64,000 bases of DNA from Nereocystis luetkeana (GCA_031213475.1 JARUPZ010000013.1:3720731-3784730), one strand, 5' to 3'. Counted from the stretch's first letter, positions 22,269 through 34,650 are shown. Translations and numbers: made by a program. Notes: generated from the letters alone by a model not told the origin.

Positions 22269-23605
22269 TCTCTCAACCAACACATACCAGACAAAACTTA
22301 CTGGACCGTGTATTATACTACATACCAGGTACGACGTACGATACAATTACGTAGATAACCTCGCCGTCGTTCGGCTCTGCACCTTGACCGTCGGAAGTGA
22401 ATAGTCTTGCTCAATGTGAGCTATCAGGGGTTGCTGCGTTCCTGGTTTGTGTGGCGGAGTGGCAGTTTTTTCGCGGAAATTTTGCAGAGGTAATGTTGTA
22501 GTGTCGTGGGTACGATACCTCGCCGAATGTTGTGGTTTGGACCCGATTCGGACTGCGATGACAACAGTCTTGACTACCTGTGAATACTGTCGTCCCGCTA
22601 GAAACCCGACACCCGCTCCGAGGGCATACTCGCTGGCCCTTCCTCACAACCCTACTCCTCCTCGCACTGCTGTACTGTATTGTCATGACAAAATGACGCC
22701 GTATCGACCTCACCAGTCAGGCTGCTGGGCTTGAAGATTGAAGGGTTCAGCGTCTCACCGGCGATCGGACGGTCGCCGGAGCAAACGCCACACGCCTCTC
22801 CGTCTCAGCTGGCGTCAATCTGCCCGTTCAGGCGAAGTCCTTCGGAAGTGCCCGAATAGAAGGATGATTTTCCTATGAATGAGGAAGATTTTTTTGTCAC
22901 GAAACTGCTGTGAAGTAAGCTTTTTTCCCCCCGATGGTGGGACTATTTCCGGCTTCAGCTAAAAATGGCGATCACGACCCCCAGACCCGGAGCTCTAACT
23001 CTAACGATAACCCTAACCAGAGCCAAGGCCTACTTGGTTGGTGTGCCAGCCGGTGTGTCAGCTGGTCTTTGAGCTTGGAAAAAATACATTTGCGACTGCC
23101 CGGTCACATCAAAGGATGCTCGCCAGAAAGGCATCTACGCTGGATTGTCGGAAGGCACGCATGTTACCAATAACGGGCAGATCTACGCGAACATTTTCCG
23201 TCATTGCCCCACCGCCGGCGCACGCAGGGCCCGCGCAAGCGCTGAACGTGCTCCCGCTGCGGCTGTCCTCATATAGCTGTTTTTTTCTCGTAGAGGTTGA
23301 AGTCCTGGAGAGGTTTTAACCCCATGCGCTGACGGTCCTGCAATAATATCAGGTGTACTGCACCACGCTAAAATCAGCATCATTAGGCCATAAGAGACCT
23401 CGACGCGCTCAATAAGACGGGTCTCCCGCGCAGGACAAGTACCCTTTTGCGTGGGAGTGGTGGGGCTTCACGCGGCGCCTCCCGAGTCGGTGCGGTCGGG
23501 CGTTGCATGAGAGAAGAGCTCGCTTGCGCTTTGCCTGCCCATCTCCCAGCTGATTAGTAAATACGACTCTGTCCCTAACTGCAAGGAGCTTTTTATGTTA
23601 TTCTT

Positions 23606-23717
23606 ATTACGGGGGGGGGGGCATAATAAATGGGACCTACAGCACACACAAAAAATAAATATGTTTCTCTATTTTTACCAACAACTTTTGGTCCTATTTA
23701 CTATGGTCCCCCGTAAT
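23606..23717 (-). mobile_element. family A element, copy 6
   Basis: ATTAC plus an expanded G-run of about 12 at the left; CTATGGTCCCCCGTAAT at the right. The G-run at the tip has expanded relative to other copies. Confidence 0.8.
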
Positions 23718-24599
23718 AGTATGCAATACAAACTATCACTGAAGTTCGGGGTGGATTGGTACGGTGCAACCGTGCGACTTTCAGACACTCCATGCTACAA
23801 TCATCTCGAAAGCACGCCGCGATACTCGCATGATAAATATGTACGCATCTACGCTATATTGCCGGAAGGCAAGCATAATAATATTACGTACGTGTATCTA
23901 TGTATCATACAGTCCAGGCGTAAAACAGAGTATTCGTTCGATCGGCGTTATGCAAAGATTTGGGGATATTAGGCCTCCATATTTTACAGCAACAAGCAGT
24001 GTTCCCGAGCCTACAGCGCACATACATGTAGACGCTAGAAAAAATCGGATCGAAGTTATACTCGTCACGAAAACTTATGGCGACTAAATTCTGACACTGA
24101 CGGGGCTGTCTCGATACTAATTCCTGTGCGAGAGTCCGAAAAAATTGCACAGCGGATGACGCCGATTCTAGGTGTGAACATTTCTCGAAGTATAACTAAA
24201 CGATCGATATCCCCCCCCCATCGTCTCATTTGCTGTCTTACCGAGAAACAAGAAGCGCCCAATATCCGCAATGCATACCAGATACCTGGTAGTCAAGGTA
24301 ACACGATGCGGGGACACCAAATCCGGATTTTTCCCCTATCAAAACTATAAAGTATCGCTTTTGTTTCCCATTTTTTTTCAACAGGGGAAGTGTACCGCTC
24401 TCTTCTCACGAATCAAATTCGTTTCGTTTCTTTGGCCCTATTTTTTGGCGAAAATGTCGGTTGAATTTCTCTCGAAACGACCACATTTTGCGCTGCTATT
24501 TACGCCCGCCTTTTGCGAAAAAAAAAGTAATTTGGCCCCCTTTGAATCGTTTAGTTGCACAGCAATACTCTAAGGGATGTGTCCTTGCAAAATCGCAAA

Positions 24600-24900
24600 G
24601 CATTCCTCGGGACGCATTTTCGACCCCGGGACGTTATTTCGCGGGATTCAGCTACGCCGGTACTACTTGTATGGTATGGGCCACCGTGCCACCGCGGGAC
24701 GTGCTCGTGCGGGAACGGGATTTTACGTTTTCCCGTGGCGCGGGAGCGGGATATTACCTTTTGTGCGGGACGCGTTTGAGGTGTGGGCACGGGATTTCAC
24801 ATTTACCACGGGACCACGGGGGGAGTATCCCGAACCCCACAGCACTAAACCGCGGGAGGAATCACGCGGGAGAAATCCCGAGGAGTGCCCTGCGACTGCC
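24600..24900. repeat. cryptic CGGGA-rich repeat
   Basis: The words GCGGGAC, GCGGGAT and ACGGGAT are scattered every 10-30 nt without a fixed period. Overlapping open frames here are probably compositional. Confidence 0.45.
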
Positions 24901-25402
24901 CAGCCCAAATTTCGCAAGATTGCGTCGAGAAGAACCTGGCGAATACAAAATGCTCCTCTCGGCCGGACCAGTTCGTACTGGTAAAAAATGACACACAACA
25001 GCCCTTGCTTGACAACCCGAGTAAACGTTCCCGGTACACGACCCCCCCCCCCCCGGAGAAGAGCAAGCAGGAAGCGCTATCTATCACTGATAAAGCCACC
25101 TGCACGCCCGCTGGTGCAACACAGCGTATACGCTCAACGCCCCCGGCGGTATAACCTTTCTAGTGCTGCTATACGTGAAACGGATTGTCATTCGATCGGC
25201 GGTTTCGCGGTCATTCATGTGGAAGCCTCTCGACTCCAAAGTTGGCAACAACCGTGTTTCTGAGTCTGCGCCACATCTTCGAAGGCATTCGAGTAAATCC
25301 TTGTCATATATATTATATGTGTGTAGATATTTCGACGCTAAAGTCTATCCGAAACCCCAAAAAATCTGTCACAAAAAAGGTGGACAACGTTGATTCTTGG
25401 TG

Positions 25403-25679
25403 TAAGGCCACTTCTTATGCTGTCGGATTCCGATCCAATCGGGGGTTGTAATCGTATTTGGCCCAGTTGGATCGGAAAAGTACCGAAGGTGATTTCCTGC
25501 AACTGGGCGCATGGAGAAGCGGGAAACAGCTCTAGACAGGTCTTCTTGGAGAAAAGTCCAAGTCATTCTGAGGCGAGAAACAGCAGTTTCGCACATTTTC
25601 GGGGCAAAAGCTCGTGCGAACGTGCCGATAGCACCATTTCCAACTGACTGCAAATCCGACTGCATAAGAAGTGGCCTTA
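25403..25679. mobile_element. 277-bp terminal-inverted-repeat element (family E)
   Basis: The left end TAAGGCCACTTCTTATGC continues as GTCGGATT. The right end is its reverse complement with one mismatch (AATCCGAC.GCATAAGAAGTGGCCTTA). The inverted repeat is at least 26 bp; the interior is unrelated to families A and B and too short for a transposase. TTCTTGG occurs close to both ends outside the element but not at equal distance, so the target duplication is unclear. Only one copy is seen. Confidence 0.7.
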
Positions 25680-27380
25680 GCATTTCTTGGAGCAAGGCGA
25701 AACGATCGATATCCTCACGATCGCCTAAATAATTTGTTGTCCGTCAAGAGATTTATTTGGCGTTTCATTTATCCGCGAAACAAACTCGTCGAGATGTTAA
25801 CGATGAGGCGGACCCAAAATCCCGACCGACTGCCCAGCCCATTTACGTGTTCGTTACTGCGTCTGAAATTTTGGCACGTGACCCGCAATGCTCTTTCTTG
25901 CCCATGGACGTCTCCGCTCTCATGTGTTGACTTTTTACATTTTTGTCATTCGTGCCAGGTACCTGGTACATGTTTTGCGCGTACGCGGAAATGTCGGCCC
26001 GTGTTTTTCGGAAACATCGGTTCCACCGAAACAAAAAAACAACAACACCGAAGACAGGCGTCCGTTTTACAGTCAAGGAGCCCATTATGCAGTATGAAAC
26101 ATATACACAAAGTATATGTCGATCTTCGCAAACCTGGGCTGGGAAAGCGCCGTCAAGTACCAGCCTGATCCTTTAGGCTAAACCAGCTCGTATACGTAAT
26201 CCTCAGCGCGGGGAGCTGAAACCTCACCAGAACACACCAATCGCTGCGAGAAAAGCAGATTCACGCGGGAATCGTGTAGGGAGAAGACTCCGAGGGGGAC
26301 ACGGGGACCCCCGAAGGCACTGGGTGGCGATTACGCGCGTGGACGAGCCTGCGGGGCCCGGTGCCATCTGCAGCGTGCGTTCACCCCTATGGGGGAGGGA
26401 GGATCCTCTGCTACGAATGCCTCAGATCCGCTACGAGTACGGTAAACGATACCCCGCCTTGCTATGGCCTGCTGTGCGCAATGGAACTCCTTGCACAAAA
26501 CACGAAAACTGGGACGGCTAGGTGGTAGAGGGGCCAAGTCCGTAGAAGAAAGAGTGAAAGGAACACAGTCAGCAATACTTCGGTTTGCTCGTAGACACGC
26601 CTGCTTGGTGACGAGAGCTTGCTGTGCTTGGTGCCTGGTGAGTGTGGTGCCTGGGTAGGAACCCACGAGTAAGGCTGTAGGGTTCGGGCATGTGCAATGT
26701 GGCCGTTGCTCCAATTATAAGGCACTTGCGCAGGAAGCCCTATTCCCTACGGTAGGTGTTATGTATTTGGAGCGGCGCGATCTCGATTCGACTACGTAGG
26801 ACCCTGCACGTAGGTTCGATGTGACCAGCCGGCGACCGCCCGACCCTGCCACGCAAGCGTGCGGCTATCTGCTCGCCGCTTTGCCGAGAGTCTGGTGCCT
26901 TGCGCTTGAGTGGCGCTCTGACTGGGGTCGCATTTTGATAGCCCGCGCGTTAGTCAAGAAGAATCGCAGCATCCTACACGTACAGGTAGCTAAACACTGA
27001 ATACCAGGCACCAGGTATGTTTATTGGACTATAATTCCGGGTGCTTCTTGCTGTGCCAGCAACAGTCACACTACGGCTACAGGTATACATGTTGCACATA
27101 TCATAGGCTGCTTTCAGTTTTCACTCGCGCCAACGAACCAACCCACCTCGATCCCGCCAGTGGTTGCCGGAGTGAAGCTCCCTAAAATGTGAAATACGAG
27201 GTCGCCACTCGATGGTGCCACTCATGGCCGTTGCACACCGCCCTCATGTTGGGTGCCGGCGAAGGCAGCGTTCCGCAGCTTGGCGCTGTCCAGAGGAGTA
27301 CGTGGTATACGGCAGTAGCCCACGAACAGCCTCGAGCAATTAGACGCGCTGCTGGGGTGGGGGCTGCCTGTCAATGAACG

Positions 27381-27407
27381 CTGCTGCTGCTGCTGCTGCT
27401 GCTGCGG
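27381..27407. repeat. (CTG)n microsatellite
   Basis: Nine CTG-type units; a further (CAG)n run lies at about 27829-27852 and a (CTG)n run at about 28190-28221. Confidence 0.9.
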
Positions 27408-27582
27408 GAGATGGATTGGTGTGGAGCTACTGCTGTATGCGATGGGGATGTTGGTACCCCCACTCCCGTTGCTGTTACGGCCGGCGTACTCGTACTATTA
27501 ATACTAATCTGTAGATCACGTACGTACTGACTGCAGATCTGCAGATACGAAGAAAGTGCTCGTTTTCCTTCCACTCGAGGGG

Positions 27583-27681
27583 CGCCTTTAGGAGCGCAGT
27601 CTCGTTTTGGGGACAAACCACTCAAATTTTAAGAAGTCTGTACTCGTACGTACCCAAAACGGGACTGCGGTCCTAAAAGGT
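27583..27681. mobile_element. family B element, copy 2
   Basis: CCTTTAGGAGCGCAGTCTCG at the left is matched by CGGGACTGCGGTCCTAAAAGG at the right; GGGGACAAACCACTCAAATT lies inside. Confidence 0.85.
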
Positions 27682-28191
27682 CCGCCACAGTTGCAAAATG
27701 GGATTCCGTCCCTGCTGCCTGCGCATGTGCTATGTATCATACGACATGAGGATGCGGGTCGCGCCTTTGTATGCCGGCAATACTCCTACAACAGCAGTAC
27801 GAACCAGACAGCACCACCACCAGCACTAGCAGCAGCAGCAGCAGCAGCAGCACGGATGGTACTCATAGTTGGCGGAAGACCTCAAATCGAAGATATTCAG
27901 GGGGGGATATATAGCGCTGCGAAGCTGCTCTGAAGGTCGTTGGAGGATGCGTTTTCCCAAAGCGCAAGAAGCGTTGCGGTGTCGTGGTATTATTGGGACC
28001 ATTCTCTGGTGTGTACGCGCGCGGTATACGTAGTGACATATAGCATCGCCTGCTGCAGCGCGCGCCCTCCGCCGCTGCCTTCCTTTTCCATGAGAACGTC
28101 GTCGTGGCCGGGTCGCCTGCGGTGGGTCAGAGATTAATTAGACTGCTGCTGCTGTTGAGCGAACGCGGAGCCTGGCTCTGCAGCAACACTG

Positions 28192-28222
<31 letters not shown>

Positions 28223-28432
28223 AACTGCTGTGTGTGTGTTCGAGTCGCAATGGAAAGCTCTACTTGATGCTTCACTTCAGCAGTAGAACATTGAAGACCT
28301 CAAGCGTTAGTGCTGCCGGTACTGACTGTTGTGGGGGACTGACACGTACCAGTATGCAATACTACTACTGCTGTACCTGGTGTTATATATACCTGGTGCG
28401 TTATAAGTTCTAATAGATGAATTGGTACTATT

Positions 28433-28539
28433 ATTACGGGGGACCATAGTTAATAGGACCTATGGTGAACATAAAAACCTACATATTTCACCATTTTTAC
28501 TAACAATATTTGGTCCTATTAACTATGGCCCACCGTAAT
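28433..28539 (-). mobile_element. family A element, copy 7
   Basis: Complete copy with ATTACGGGGGACCATAGT and a slightly changed right end (GGCCCACCGTAAT). Confidence 0.85.
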
Positions 28540-28969
28540 AATATCAATATCAATACAAAAGCGTATCAGGTATACACGACTACAGTAATGTTGCAGATGA
28601 AACAACTGCACGTACGAACTGCTGTCTGACGATCTGCGCGCAACCCCTTGTCTGTATGCCACTTGTGTACGTGCTCGTGTCTGACGAAAGCGACATTTTG
28701 TTTGCAGGAGATAGGAACCGTCTTGTGCGTATTTTCTGCATGTTGTCAGGTATAGATATTTAATACCTGGTAGTAGCATCATTTACCTACGGCAGTACTC
28801 GTAGTACCTTGTAGTATCCGCACTACCACTCCACCTCATAGCAGTCATTTTTATCCAAACTCCACAAGCGCACGGCGCAAATGACGCAGCAGCCTCAAGG
28901 CAACTAAAAAAACAGCGGCAAAGCATGATAACATAACTATGATATGATCAGAATACCTAGTTAGTGCGC

Positions 28970-29225
28970 CCCTCCCCGCATCCTCCCTTGCCCTTCCTTC
29001 GCCCGCCACGTCCTCTCCCTTCCCTTCCCATCCCCTGCCTTTTTTCCCATCCTTCTATCAGTGCTCCAATCGAACCCCCCTCCGTCCCTCCCTCCCTTTC
29101 TTCCTTCCCTCCTTCCGTACTTCCCTTCTTGTCATCCTGGAATTCGCTACCTGGTACGGCGGAAGTGAACCTCCCGCGGTGGGAATAGCCTTCCCCTCCG
29201 GCCCTCCCTCCCTCCCTCCCGCCTG
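28970..29225. repeat. polypyrimidine tract upstream of the SAP gene
   Basis: A CCTCCCTTT-type tract on the plus strand immediately precedes the proposed first ATG. It could be promoter-proximal, but I see no TATA or other core motif I would defend. Confidence 0.5.
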
Positions 29226-29254
29226 CCAAATTGTGCGCGAGGCTCCCCAAGAAC

Positions 29255-29335
29255 ATGTCTGCTGCTGCTGAGGAGGCTGCTGCTACCGCTGCTGGCGGGA
29301 GGAATCGAAGGCCTCGCAACGACGACTCCCAGGAG
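29255..29335 (+). CDS. SAP-domain protein, proposed first exon
   Basis: An ATG in the context AAGAACATG opens a frame MSAAAEEAAATAAGGRNRRP followed by RNDDSQE: an N-acetylation-type start, an acidic/Ala-rich stretch, then a basic patch, typical of a nuclear protein N-terminus. The end proposed here is CAGGAG-GCGAGT, a GC donor in phase 0. A GT site at 29362 is also phase 0 and would add QSEST-type residues. Either joins in frame to the exon at 31309. After the donor the frame runs into a Leu-rich simple repeat, which argues against its being coding further on. Confidence 0.45.
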
Positions 29336-29376
29336 GCGAGTCAGTCCGAGTCAACTCAATCGGTTCGGTTGCTCCT

Positions 29377-29452
29377 GCTTGCTTGCTGGCTTGCGCGCTT
29401 GCTCGCTTCGCTCGTTTGCTCGTTTGCTCGCTCGCTCGCTCGCTTGCTTGTG
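29377..29452. repeat. (GCTT/GCTC)n tetranucleotide repeat
   Basis: Interrupted TTGC and CTCG units over about 75 nt, presumed intronic in the SAP gene. Confidence 0.85.
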
Positions 29453-29660
29453 TGATGTTTGTGAGGAGCCCGCCGACGTCGAGCGTCAACTTCAACTGCC
29501 CTTTTCTTCCTTGTGACGGTTTCAAAGAGTACTGAAACTGAAAAAAAATAGCATTTAATAGTCCCCGCCGATGTTCTCACACCACTCTGATGCTTATGTA
29601 AGCACCGTTTTGGGTTCCTATTCATACTTCAACGGTCCTTACATTTCGGTCCGGTCCAGA

Positions 29661-29751
29661 GGCTTTTAGAACTGCAGTCCCGTTTGGGGGGCAAACTATT
29701 TGGAATTTGAGTGGCTCGTCCCCAAAACGGGAGTGCGGTCGTAAGAGGGTT
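29661..29751. mobile_element. family B element, copy 3
   Basis: CTTTTAGAACTGCAGTCCCG and GGGAGTGCGGTCGTAAGAGG ends; GTCCCCAAAACGGG inside. Confidence 0.8.
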
Positions 29752-29838
29752 TATATGTTGGTATAGAACACTGTACCAATATCTAACAGGGTGGTTTTTC
29801 AGTCGCTAGTATCATATCATACGTATATTTCGTATTCA

Positions 29839-29950
29839 GGTAAATAAAACCAAATAATGTTGTTAATAGTAAAAAAAGCGAAACATATACCTGGTACCTG
29901 GTAAGTTTTTGTCTCAGCCGAAGGTCCTATTTAATATGGCCCCCCGTAAT
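29839..29950 (+). mobile_element. family A element, copy 8, left end lost, with ACCTGGTA insertion
   Basis: From ACCAAATAATGTTG to CCCCCCGTAAT it matches family A, but the left TTACGGGGG end is missing. In the centre, where other copies read ATATAGGTTTTT, it has ATATACCTGGTACCTGGTAA, an insertion of two ACCTGGTA units. Confidence 0.7.
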
Positions 29951-31308
29951 AAGAGTATGTATGTTGTCATGATGTTGAGGATAGCTAGATGAGGATTGTG
30001 ATGGTCTCGTTTCGGACCTGCACAGCTGTCTGTCTGTGGGTTTGGTGCGTACCTGGTACCAGGTATAGTTTTTCAACACCGGCTCCTCCCGAGCGCAGCC
30101 CATCAGCCCATCTGTATCAAAGCTAACAGCACCGCGTAGGTATCCGTGTCTCGTATTATCATACAGTCAGTACGGTACGCTTCAGGTGTCAATAATTACA
30201 GGCTGTGTCTTCGTACACTTTGAGAAAGTGCAGCCAAGCGTTCGTGCTCGGCAAGTACCCAACTCTAACTCCTGCATGATAGCCTTTTTAAGAGCCTGTG
30301 CGCGACGTTGACATACGTCACAATAAGCCGCCGGCGATGCGAGCCCAGACAGGAGCACCATTTACTGCTGTCGCGTACTTACTTACTGCTGTATCGTAGC
30401 GTGGTCGTTCATTCGTAGGTCGTGTTACACAACAAATAATATCGTAAGAATGGTACCGCTCTGGTCGGAAATATGAGGACCGTTTACATATTGATATCAA
30501 TATCAACCGGTCTTTATATTTACGCCCAAGTGGTAGCCTTCATACTCGTCAGTGGCATGGTGACTACTGTAGTTTGTGTAGGCTGTCAGTAACATGTCCA
30601 CCGCTATGGAGATCATGGCTGTACCAGTATCAGGGCCATCACATCAGTAGTTTGATGACCATCCGTGACATGGCCACCAGCATCATGGCCAGAGAGTTCC
30701 CGGCGTCGTACGATTTCTCCGGCAGGCACTACTATACAGAGGCGGCAAGATGTGTTCGGCTTGTACCATGGCGCAGCTTTTGGGCAGGATGAAAAAGCAA
30801 ACTGAGCTACTACTGTAGATACGATAGTCGGCATAGCATGCAGCTGCGGCCCTCGACAAGGATGGGGGCGGTTCTACCATCGGCAACGTAGCCTCAGACA
30901 GAGGGAGAGGGAGAGGGAGAGAGACTACAGTAGGCTGGCATGCACGACTGCCAAAGGAAAACATCTGGCCCCCCAAAATCTCTGGCTGCAGTCCGGCTCA
31001 TGGCGGAAAGAGCGGGTCTCCTCCTTCTCTCTGTGTGCATACTGCGGGCCTCTCTGTATATGTCCTTCTCGTTGCTCGGTACACCTTTGCCCATTTACAT
31101 CTCTTTTTGGGTCGGTCTAGCCTGACGTCAGGACGCTCAACACCTCCCCTCTCGTCCACCCTCATCTCCTTTTCCACACCCCCTCCCCCCTCATCCCATC
31201 CCCACCCCTGCCTCTCCCCTGCCTCTCCCCTTCTCTCCATCGTCTTATTTCGGCAACGACCGAACACCGCCGCCGGCGCAAATGGTTGCGTATGGGTCGG
31301 TTTTGCAG

Positions 31309-31420
31309 GGGGAGTCGTCCAGCCTCTCGCCCGCGTCAAAAATGCTAGGGGTTGCCGATAGGGTCGCGGAGGAGGAGCTGAGGGCCAACGGCGGCACTAT
31401 GATTCCCGACAGCGATGAAG
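31309..31420 (+). CDS. SAP-domain protein, exon 2
   Basis: The acceptor GGTTTTGCAG leads into GESSSLSPASKMLGVADR, then VAEEELRANGGTMIPDSDE, and the exon ends one base into a codon at GAAG-GTAACC (phase 1). The residues are Ser-rich, then amphipathic and acidic. No known domain is recognised. If the frame were translated from an upstream ATG at 31282 instead, this would be the first exon. Phase 1 fits exactly with the 35-nt exon at 35252. Confidence 0.6.
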
Positions 31421-31643
31421 GTAACCTTCGGGTTCATTGTGGCTACCATTCACACCTCGTTCGATTCCAATTTCATGCAGGTTTTGGGTTTACCTGTAGT
31501 TAGTTGCTCACGTGCTATGATCTCTTTTTTCGTATTTCCTTTTTTAAACTTATTTTCACTCTGTTTTTTTTTTTATTTAGTTGTTTGTTTTGTGTCGCCG
31601 TTCTGACCGGTTAGCCCTTCGCCCTGCGGTATCGAACAATACG

Positions 31644-31752
31644 TATTGCGGGAGACCATTGTAAATAGGACCAAATATTGTTAGTAAAAATAGCGAAATA
31701 TATAGGTTTTCGTGTGTACTGTAGGTCCTATTTAATATGGTCCCTCGTAGTA
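31644..31752 (+). mobile_element. family A element, copy 9
   Basis: TATTGCGGGAGACCATTG at the left and ATGGTCCCTCGTAGTA at the right. The flanking ACGTA on both sides may be an older direct duplication. Confidence 0.8.
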
Positions 31753-31998
31753 CGTATTTTTTATTTATTTAAGCAGTTTCGGCATTCAGTGCGTAGGCCC
31801 TTACTTGCACCCTAAGGCCTCAACGCTTGCCTCTCTCCCATTACACCCCCATCCCCCGTTCCTACGTATGGTCATACGACTACGGCCGTGCGCGACACAG
31901 GTAGACTCCACCCCTCTCCGCCGCAGTGCGATGGTACGTGTTGCACTCCTCCGAACAATATCATGCACGTCCCCAGTTCCGAGCACATAGGTTGCCAT

Positions 31999-32094
31999 TG
32001 ACCCTTTTTAGGAGTGCAGTCCCGTTTTGGGGGCATACCAGTCAAATTCCTAGTGGTTTGTCTCCAAAACGGGACTGCTGTTCTGAAAGAGTTG
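31999..32094. mobile_element. family B element, copy 4
   Basis: GACCCTTTTTAGGAGTGCAG at the left and CTGCTGTTCTGAAAGAGTTGA at the right. The interior reads CCCGTTTTGGGGGCATACCA. Confidence 0.8.
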
Positions 32095-32150
32095 ACACGC
32101 GAGGGTACGGACGCTGGCGGAAGTTCTAGCTGTTGTACGCGCCCGCGTAG

Positions 32151-32257
32151 TTAACCCTTGTAGGACTGCAGTCTTGTTTTGGGGACAATTGGAGACAAAT
32201 TACTTGGGGTTTGAGTGGTTTGTCCCCAAAACGGGACTGGAGTTCTAAAAGGGTTAA
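32151..32257. mobile_element. family B element, copy 5, with TTAA at both ends
   Basis: The clearest copy: TTAACCCTTGTAGGACTGCA at the left and TCTAAAAGGGTTAA at the right. The TTAA target plus CCC...GGG tips match the established hallmarks of piggyBac-superfamily elements. There is no transposase inside. Confidence 0.85.
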
Positions 32258-32562
32258 TAGTACCAGGTAGCGTTGAAGGGCTTGGCCGCTCCTCGCAAAA
32301 TGGTGGGTACTACGCTCTAACTCCTCATGGTATGTTCACCCCGGTACTTCTCCATATACGTTTCTCAGGCGGCCGGGGTTGGGGTTTCTGTGTGTATAGA
32401 CTTTGCTGTCAAGCGTTCTGCTTGAACGAATGTTTGGCGTATATAGCTGGGATCGCGCGTCTCGTGTCGCGTTGCTTCGCACGGTCGTTCCTTTGCTTTT
32501 ATGCAGCGACTGCAGTCGCGGGGGGTGGCCCTGACCGCTGCTGTTGCAGTTAACTGTCATCT

Positions 32563-32673
32563 CTTGTAAGGGGGACCATAGTAAACAGGACCTACGGTTT
32601 ACACGAAAACCTGCATAATTCCCTATTTTTGCTAGCAGTACTTGGTATTAATTACTTTGGTTCCCCGAAATAG
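32563..32673 (-). mobile_element. family A element, copy 10, diverged
   Basis: TGTAAGGGGGACCATAGTAA at the left, GGTTCCCCGAAATA at the right; several substitutions. Confidence 0.75.
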
Positions 32674-33263
32674 CGAGCGACTGTGTGTGCATCTCTCCCA
32701 CTCGTTGATACGTACCGGGTAGCGTATAAGAAAACTTCGGTCTTTCGAACAAACAGAAAAAAATATTTCCTTTCGCAAGACTGTTTATTATGTGTAATTT
32801 TGACTTTTCATGTCTCCCAACCGGAATGGAACATGTTTCGCCATTTCTTATGCTGGAGCGATCTCCCTCGCGGCAGCTTAAGAAAAGAGAGTCTAGAGTC
32901 CACTCCATGATTTGTTTTTTGTTGTACGTGTGAGGCATCGGATCGATCCGATGAGTTTGTCGTCACGAAACCAGCCTCTTGCTATATACAGCGGCTACGA
33001 ATTCCTTTCTACTACTGTGATGGGCTCAATCTGCGCCGTTCTGCCGCCGCCATCGGCTGTCTGTAGCACAGCCGCAGTCAACATCGAATTTTTCACACCG
33101 GTTGCTTTCGTGCGCGAGCAAGGTTTTGAGCCTCTCCATCTTGTTGTCTGAAACAACTATGTTGCGTCTCTTTATCCCCCGTTCCGTAGTCTCCGGCACA
33201 AGCTGCGTGGTGTGAGGGATTGCCCTCGTTCCAGCATCGAACACGTCAGATCCCTACTGTAGC

Positions 33264-33370
33264 GTTACGGGGGGCCATAGTAAATAGGACCAAATAGTGT
33301 TCTGGAAAATAGGGAACTATACGGTATTTAGTGCGTACCGTAGGTCCTATTTACTATGGCCTCCCGTAAA
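33264..33370 (+). mobile_element. family A element, copy 11
   Basis: GTTACGGGGGGCCATAGTAA to CTATGGCCTCCCGTAAA. Its centre (TGTTCTGGAAAATAGGG) is diverged. Copy 12 follows within 6 nt. Confidence 0.8.
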
Positions 33371-33375
33371 AGTTG

Positions 33376-33474
33376 AACCGTATGTAAGTAGGACCTACGG
33401 TACACATAAAAACCTATTGTACTCCCCTATTTTTACTATCAATGTTTGGTCCTATTTACTATGGGCCCCAGTAC
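33376..33474 (-). mobile_element. family A element, copy 12, left tip missing
   Basis: Starts inside the inverted repeat at GTAAGTAGGACCTACGGT and ends CTATGGGCCCCAGTA. It makes a second head-to-head pair with copy 11. Confidence 0.75.
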
Positions 33475-33501
33475 TACTGCTGTATATATAACCTGCACCA
33501 A

Positions 33502-33592
33502 ACCCGTTTAGGGCTGCAGTATCGTTTTGGTGACTAACCACTCTAATTACAAGTAGTTGTCCCGCAAGACGGGACTGCTGCCTTAGAAGGAT
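33502..33592. mobile_element. family B element, copy 6
   Basis: ACCCGTTTAGGGCTGCAGTA at the left and GGGACTGCTGCCTTAGAAGG at the right. Confidence 0.75.
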
Positions 33593-33982
33593 GAAGACGT
33601 CATGTCCTGTCTGCCGAGATGACCCCTCACCCATCACCAAATCCGAGCATTTTTCCCCCCGAAATGAGATGTGTGCCGCGCGGCTCTTTAAGTATGAGCA
33701 CGTGTGCCGAGTGGGATCTGTATATTGCGTACGGATCTTGAGTAGCATGTGATACGCCAAAAGGGCAAATGTGTCTCATGGTCTCCATTGTGTAGGCGTC
33801 GATCCGCCAGATGTTTGGATGTTTTTGTGTAAGGTTCAGTGTTCGAAATTGTCGGGGGTTTTCGTCCGTGGCTGGGTCTGTGTTCGGCGGCAGGACTTGT
33901 GTTTAGGAAAAATCACGCCGGCGGCACGTGCGATTGGCCCCCGTCGACGGACCATGGACCACGACTGCTTGCAGAGGCTACT

Positions 33983-34096
33983 ATTGCGGGGGACCATAGT
34001 TAATAGTTAACAGGACCAAATATTGTTGCTAAAAATCGGTAAATGTATAGCTTTTTGTCTGTACCGTAGGTACTATTTACTATGCTCCCCCGTAAT
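33983..34096 (+). mobile_element. family A element, copy 13
   Basis: ATTGCGGGGGACCATAGTTA, with an internal 7-nt duplication (TAATAGTTAACAGG), to CTATGCTCCCCCGTAAT. A family B element begins 15 nt downstream. Confidence 0.8.
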
Positions 34097-34110
34097 ACGA
34101 TACCTGGTTT

Positions 34111-34220
34111 TTACCCTCTTTTTTTCAACTCCAGTCCTGTTTTGGGGACAAACCACTCAAACTTCAAGTAGTATGTCCCGAATTGTCCCCACAACGAGAC
34201 CGTAGTCCTAATGGGGTTAA
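34111..34220. mobile_element. family B element, copy 7
   Basis: TACCCTCTTTTTTTCAACTCC, CTGTTTTGGGGACAAACC, and GTCCTAATGGGGTTAA at the right tip, keeping the TTAA. Confidence 0.7.
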
Positions 34221-34454
34221 GACTGTCCCTTGGTGTTTTCTGTGTATGTTATTCGGGAATGGGTGAATGCGGTATCCCTCACACCGTAAACTAAAATAAA
34301 CCATCCTCGTCTCCCCCATCCCCTGCTCCCCCCCCCCTCCCCTTCCCTGTGCCCCGTTCCCTAAAATCACACATCGTACAATCCCCCATCGCCCTCCTCT
34401 TTTCCCTCCATCCCCTCCTCCCTCCACCCCGTACCCCTCCCACACACACACCCC

Positions 34455-34650
34455 CCAAACCAAACCGAACCGAAACGAACCTTAATCAAACCGACCGAAC
34501 CCGACCCAGCAACCCGGAGCAAAACGAAACGAAACAAAGCAGAACAAACAAAGCCGAACCGAACCTATCAACACAACCCAAACCAATCAAATCCAACCCG
34601 AACCAACCCAACCCAACACAACCCAACCCAACCCAATTGAATTGAATCGA
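34455..34650. repeat. cryptic AACCC/AACCG pentanucleotide repeat
   Basis: AACCGAACCGAAACGAACC grades into AACCCAACCCAACACAACCC and then AATTGAATTGAATCG. It lies in the presumed long intron between SAP gene exons 2 and 3. Confidence 0.8.

Noticed and set aside
22990..23030. TAACCCTAACC-like words suggesting telomeric repeat
   Set aside because: Only two units, not an array.
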